From: Pseudomonadota bacterium
GTDB taxonomy: Bacteria; Pseudomonadota; Alphaproteobacteria; UBA2136; UBA6156
DNA length: 64,000 nucleotides
Direction: 5' to 3'
NCBI GenBank assembly: GCA_016125035.1
Contig: WGMN01000008.1
Span: forward strand, 39,750 to 103,749
Part shown: positions 60,479 to 64,000 of the stretch, piece by piece
Numbering within the stretch: the first letter of the stretch is position 1
Layout of the letters: every line of letters begins with the position of its first letter
Notes under the pieces: model-generated
Told to the model about the DNA's origin: nothing
Seen by the model: only the letters and a program-made list of their open reading frames with translations
The model's database searches: none
Position numbers and translations under genes: made by a program

Positions 60479-62527
60479 CTATACCTTAATGCCCATTTGC
60501 TCCAGCACATGCTGCACACCAGCCTTCATTTCGGCAAAGGCGCCCTGCACTTCCTGCGAAGAACCATTCACCTGGTCAGCGGCCACTCCCGTATCATTCG
60601 CAGCCTGTTCAATGCCATTCATGTTTTCATCCACCTGCTGCACGCGGTTGGCGGCATCCTTCACGCTGCCAGAGATCTGCTTGGCCACGCCACTTTGCTC
60701 TTCCACAGCGGCCGAGACAGTGGTCGCGTTGTCGCGAATACGGTGGATCGCCTCCACCACCGCCTGCAACGCCACCACGCTCTTCTCCGAGACATCCTGG
60801 ATGTCCTGAACCTGTTCCTTAATATCCACCGTGGCCTGGCTGGTGTGGCTGGCCAGCTTCTTCACTTCGTCTGCCACCACGGCAAACCCGCGGCCTGCAT
60901 CGCCGGCGCGCGCAGCCTCAATGGCGGCATTCAGCGCCAGCAGGTTGGTTTGCTCGGCCAGGTCGTTAATCAGGCCCACCACTTCGGTGATCTTCTTGCT
61001 GGCTTCGCCCAGGCTGCGCACCACCTCGTCGGTTTTTTGCGCTTTGCCCACGGCATCGTCAATCAGCACATTGGTCTCGCCAATGCTCTGGCTGATATCG
61101 TTAATGCTCACGTTCAGCTCTTCCACTGCGGTGCTCACCGTGTTCACATAGCCGGCAGCTTCGCTGGAGTTCTTCCGCACCACCTTGCTCTGCGTGCTGG
61201 TTTCCTCGCTGGCGGCCACCATGCTGCTCACCGCCTCACCCACCTGCCCGGTCGAGCGCGCCACCTTCTCGGCGCTCTCGCCAAAGCGCTTGGCCAGCTC
61301 CATGATCGGCTTCACCGATCCATTGGCCAAAAACGCGCCAAACAAGGTGGCCACCACGGCCATGCCTATCACCACGGCCAGCAACATATACATCAGGTGG
61401 TAGGTGCCTTTCAGCATTTCCGCCTTATCAATTCCCACCACCATGCCCCAGTCAATGCCGTGGCCCAGGTCCATGTGCTGCATGGCGCCATACATCGGCC
61501 CGCCATCCGAGCCATTGTAAGCAAATACGCCGGCGGTCACACCACCCTCAAAAATGTTCTTCAGGGCGTCCGCCAAAGCGGGGTTAACTTTTTCCCCACC
61601 CTTGCCCTCTTCAGCAGTCTGGTCGCTGCGGAACACTCCGTCACTCCCCACCAAAAAGCCGTCCACGCTCTCGCCCATCTTCTTCAACGGGGTAAAAAAG
61701 TCCTTAAAGTGCCCGGTGGGGATCTGGAACGCCAACGCCCCAATGGTCTTGCCATCTTCCATAATCGGCGCCACCACAAACATGGCGCCTTCATTATAAC
61801 TGGGCAAATAGGGGCTCATGTCGGCAAACTTTACTTTGTCTTCGTTGCTTGCCAAAACCGCACGCACCGTTTTGCCAAATGGCGTTTCGGCTTCCGGGCC
61901 TTCCTTCACACTGCTCTGGAAGTCAATTTCCTTAAAGTTGGTGTAAATAATCCGGCCACTCTCGCCATCAATCAAAAAGTAGTCGTAGTAGCCAAAGTCA
62001 TCCACAAAGTTGCGCCGCGCATCCTGGTACTCCGCATGCAGCTTGGAATACGCACTTCCATCACCCGCATCGTCCAGCTTCTGCTTCTCGCCAATCGGGT
62101 TGCTGTTGGCAGCTATATAAAGGTACTGCAGTGCCCGTGCCGTCGGGTCAGTGGGCATCCAGGCGTTCACTTCGTCGGCATGTCCGCCCGGGGTCTTTTC
62201 CACCTGGGTGGCATAGCGCGCGCGCAGTTTTTGCATATCCACTTTCACGCTGTCGGGGTCAAAGGCCTTTTCCGCCGCCGCCAGTTCCTTAAAAAAGTGG
62301 ATGATCTGCGGGTTATGCGCCTGGTCTTTGGCCTGGTTCTCCACCAGCTGGAAGTAGTCGTCCACACGCAAACCGGTGGATTCCTGCACCGATTCCAACG
62401 ACTGCTTCGCCGACTGGATGGAGCTCGTGTAAGCCAGGTAAATCGCCGCACCACCTGCCACAACCAGCGGCAAAATACCGGCCAGCATCACGCCGCCGAT
62501 CAAACGTTGTTTAAAGCTCAAAGCCAT
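60479..62527 (-). CDS. Methyl-accepting chemotaxis protein
   Basis: 682 residues from the ATG at 62527. TM1 at about 12-32, a large periplasmic dCache-like sensor (about 35-375), TM2 at about 378-398. The cytoplasmic signalling hairpin tip is [20 protein letters not shown] (about 526-545), followed by [11 protein letters not shown]. It should signal through CheA/CheW to flagella; no other chemotaxis gene is in the window. Its ligand is unknown. The frame extends upstream, but [12 protein letters not shown] is the natural start. Confidence 0.95.
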   Translation of the reverse strand: MALSFKQRLIGGVMLAGILPLVVAGGAAIYLAYTSSIQSAKQSLESVQESTGLRVDDYFQLVENQAKDQAHNPQIIHFFKELAAAEKAFDPDSVKVDMQKLRARYATQVEKTPGGHADEVNAWMPTDPTARALQYLYIAANSNPIGEKQKLDDAGDGSAYSKLHAEYQDARRNFVDDFGYYDYFLIDGESGRIIYTNFKEIDFQSSVKEGPEAETPFGKTVRAVLASNEDKVKFADMSPYLPSYNEGAMFVVAPIMEDGKTIGALAFQIPTGHFKDFFTPLKKMGESVDGFLVGSDGVFRSDQTAEEGKGGEKVNPALADALKNIFEGGVTAGVFAYNGSDGGPMYGAMQHMDLGHGIDWGMVVGIDKAEMLKGTYHLMYMLLAVVIGMAVVATLFGAFLANGSVKPIMELAKRFGESAEKVARSTGQVGEAVSSMVAASEETSTQSKVVRKNSSEAAGYVNTVSTAVEELNVSINDISQSIGETNVLIDDAVGKAQKTDEVVRSLGEASKKITEVVGLINDLAEQTNLLALNAAIEAARAGDAGRGFAVVADEVKKLASHTSQATVDIKEQVQDIQDVSEKSVVALQAVVEAIHRIRDNATTVSAAVEEQSGVAKQISGSVKDAANRVQQVDENMNGIEQAANDTGVAADQVNGSSQEVQGAFAEMKAGVQHVLEQMGIKV

Positions 62528-62682
62528 AGGAGCGGGCCTTCTTCTTGTTGTTGGGGGCGTTCGCCCCTTGTTATCAGGCACCTTAATCAACTTTCGCGGT
62601 GCGGTCACCTGTCCTTTGTAAGCCGGACGCGCACTTATGCACAAGCTGTGTTCATTTTACCCAAAAGTCATACCTGAAGCTA

Positions 62683-62712
62683 AAAAAGCCTCCCCGAACG
62701 GGGAGGCTTTTT
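62683..62712. terminator. Strong terminator after the glycine-zipper lipoprotein gene
   Basis: Perfect 13-bp stem AAAAAGCCTCCCC/GGGGAGGCTTTTT, GAAC loop. T-runs on both strands. On the minus strand it ends the gene at 62733. Confidence 0.95.
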
Positions 62713-62732
62713 AACACGGTGAGATCATCACA

Positions 62733-63215
62733 CTAGTTAATAATCTTCCAGCTACCGTCGGGCTGCTTGCAGGCCGTCCCATAGGCACGCTCTGTCTTGC
62801 CGCCAATGGTCACCGTCTGCTGGTACTCGCGGCAGGCATAACCTTCGCTGGTCTGGCCGGTGCGCACCGGGGTGATCGTCCCTTGCGCGCCGCTGTTGGG
62901 GTTGTACCAGGTCACTTCCTGGCCCACCGGCACAGTGGCGGCTTTGGTCGCGGCGTTGTTGTAGTAGCCTTGGTCTTGCGCAGTCATGCCTTGGGCCACT
63001 TTGCTACCTGCCCAGGCACCCAGCAGGGCGCCGGCCACACTGGCCACCACCTTGCCGCTGCCTTCACCAAACTGGCTGCCCAAAAAGCCGCCGGCCACAC
63101 CGCCCAGCCCCATACCAATCTGGTCATTGGTCAAACCCTGCTCGCCGCAGGCCACCAGCGGGCTGGCCAAACCGGCCAGCAGCGCAAAGGTGATAATCTT
63201 GTTCGCGTTCATCAT
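62733..63215 (-). CDS. Glycine-zipper 2TM lipoprotein (17-kDa antigen-like)
   Basis: 160 residues from the ATG at 63215, with AAGGA 7 nt upstream. A lipobox follows the signal (LASPLVAC, Cys 23). GLGGVAGGFLGSQFGEGSGK and VASVAGALLGAWAGSKVAQ are a glycine zipper as in the Rickettsia 17-kDa antigen and SlyB-type proteins. The C-terminal domain EGYACREYQQTVTIGGKTER with TACKQPDG has two cysteines. Likely an outer-membrane lipoprotein. Confidence 0.9.
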   Translation of the reverse strand: MMNANKIITFALLAGLASPLVACGEQGLTNDQIGMGLGGVAGGFLGSQFGEGSGKVVASVAGALLGAWAGSKVAQGMTAQDQGYYNNAATKAATVPVGQEVTWYNPNSGAQGTITPVRTGQTSEGYACREYQQTVTIGGKTERAYGTACKQPDGSWKIIN

Positions 63216-63282
63216 CTGCTCGTCCTTCTCGTTTTTACACCACAGGAACCTGTAACCCGGGGCATCGCAATCCACCCCTACA

Positions 63283-63322
63283 AGCTAACAGCTCTACCAG
63301 CTATCAGCTCTCCTTACAGCCT
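63283..63322. repeat. AGCT-rich short repeats
   Basis: AGCTAAC, AGCTCTACC, AGCTATC, AGCTCTCC in a row, then TTACAGCC. Same word set as the decamer array at 43022-43057, in the gap between two minus-strand genes. Confidence 0.65.
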
Positions 63323-63402
63323 GTCAACGCCCAACCTTACCACCGCCTAACCCTCCCTTGCCCTAAAATTTACCTAAAAAAGTGAAGAAGAGGGCAAAGC
63401 CC

Positions 63403-63444
63403 CCTCACCCCTAGCCCCTAGTCCCCAGCCCCTAGCCCCTAAGG
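63403..63444. repeat. Heptamer array CCTAGCC
   Basis: Six 7-bp units: CCTCACC, CCTAGCC, CCTAGTC, CCCAGCC, CCTAGCC, CCTAAGG. It overlaps the stop codon of the gene at 63439. The CCCCAGT/CCCCTAG words closely resemble cyanobacterial STRR units. Confidence 0.92.
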
Positions 63445-64000
63445 CCTGCACACCTGCATCCGCATAGCGCCCCCACTCAGCACAAAGCGCATCTTACCGT
63501 AAGCCCCGGCAGCGCAGCTCTCAGCCCCACTGCCTCCCACCTGTACAGTACCGCTCACCTGCATGTTCCGCGCACTTGCTTCTATTAAGAACAAACTGCT
63601 GCCAGAAACCTCGCCGCTGGCCCCTTGGTACTGGATGCTCCCAGCCACCCCCGCGGCACTCAACCCGCCTGCACTCACACCGGTCAGCCCGCTACCATCA
63701 CCAATAAACTTCGCCGCACTCACATTCCCCGTCACACTCACGTTCTGGGTGGCACTGATGTTATTCACCGCAAGGTTACCAATCGCGGCGCTGCCCGCAG
63801 TCAGCCCCCCGCCAAGGGTGGCATCCCCGCTCAGCGCAAGGTTGGTCGCACTCACCCTACCGCTCACATCCAGCTTGGTCGCACTCACAGCCGCCAACAC
63901 GCTGTTGCCCGTCACCGTCAGCCCGCCAAAGCCGCCTGTCGCTGCGGTCAACCCGCCGGTCACCACACTGCTTCCACCCACCGTCAGGTTATTGGTCACG
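63439..64000 (-). CDS. Fibre-like repetitive protein, C-terminal part (cut by window edge)
   Basis: The frame is open to the right edge; 187 codons are visible and no start is seen. The sequence is built of short Val/Thr/Gly/Ala repeats (LTVGGSSVVTGGL, NVSVTGNVSAAKFIG) and contains DGSGLTGVSAGGLS, a motif common in phage tail fibres and bacterial surface fibres with beta-solenoid structure. The C-terminus has a cysteine pair (AESCAAGAYG, MQVCRP). It is probably a surface or fibre protein. The stop codon lies in a heptamer array. Confidence 0.7.
   Translation of the reverse strand, partial: VTNNLTVGGSSVVTGGLTAATGGFGGLTVTGNSVLAAVSATKLDVSGRVSATNLALSGDATLGGGLTAGSAAIGNLAVNNISATQNVSVTGNVSAAKFIGDGSGLTGVSAGGLSAAGVAGSIQYQGASGEVSGSSLFLIEASARNMQVSGTVQVGGSGAESCAAGAYGKMRFVLSGGAMRMQVCRP

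Overview
The window is GC-rich, densely packed chromosomal DNA from what looks like an alphaproteobacterium. The basis is gene order (ribF-ileS-lspA-DUF3035 lipoprotein-M16 peptidase; rplU-rpmA-obgE; rpsL-rpsG-fusA), the QLHIHII type of HIT protein and a CIRCE operator. Genus and species cannot be told from the sequence. There is no prophage, insertion sequence, rRNA operon or CRISPR array. Two tRNAs are present, Leu(CAA) and Ala(GGC).

Layout. 0-1.2 kb: obgE (cut by the left edge), rpmA, rplU. 1.4-5.3 kb: a PAP2 phosphatase, a GT39 and a GT2 glycosyltransferase in one operon, probably polyprenyl-phosphate sugar transfer to an envelope glycan. 5.4-11.4 kb: lipid A/Kdo genes msbA, a DUF374 acyltransferase, waaA and lpxK. 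11.5-15.3 kb: M23 peptidase, xseA and an M16 protein without the zinc motif. 16-24.8 kb: a tightly overlapping operon ileS, unknown, lspA, DUF3035 lipoprotein, catalytic M16 and two EamA-like transporters, headed by a ribF without its riboflavin kinase domain. 24.8-33.8 kb: tRNA-Leu, MFS pump, a cysteine-poor Hsp33, a lone trpF, rpsL-rpsG-fusA, Nudix, rplY and HIT. 33.9-39.8 kb: the SUF iron-sulfur operon sufB, sufC, sufD, sufS, sufT-like. 39.8-45.2 kb: CDF transporter, cmk, small membrane proteins, a metal-type permease and a divergent MarR regulator. 45.3-54 kb: clpB with a CIRCE site, metG, a DedA-like protein and resB. 54.8-64 kb: gyrB, a DUF2939-like protein, a heparinase II/III-like protein, a chemotaxis receptor, a glycine-zipper lipoprotein and the C-terminus of a fibre-like protein cut by the right edge.

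The most unusual feature is a set of short tandem arrays, mostly of 7-bp units (also 8 and 10 bp), scattered through the window. The unit differs from locus to locus: TAACTTC, AATCACG, CGTAACC/GGGTTAC, CCTACAA, CGAATTC, CTCGTTC, GATCACC, CCTAGCC. They resemble the heptanucleotide STRR sequences known from filamentous cyanobacteria. Some lie inside essential genes (ileS, metG, sufS, sufC, resB) and others supply stop codons or occupy ribosome-binding regions. In sufC an AATCACG array has three copies and the gene is out of frame; exactly one more copy would restore it. This makes sufC a candidate phase-variable locus, or else a repeat-collapse error. Pairs of inverted heptamer arrays bracket sufD. 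A second layer of palindromic elements (11.4, 39.3, 45.3-45.5, 51.5, 51.8 and 52.8-53.2 kb) includes one inserted in frame in metG, much like Rickettsia palindromic elements.
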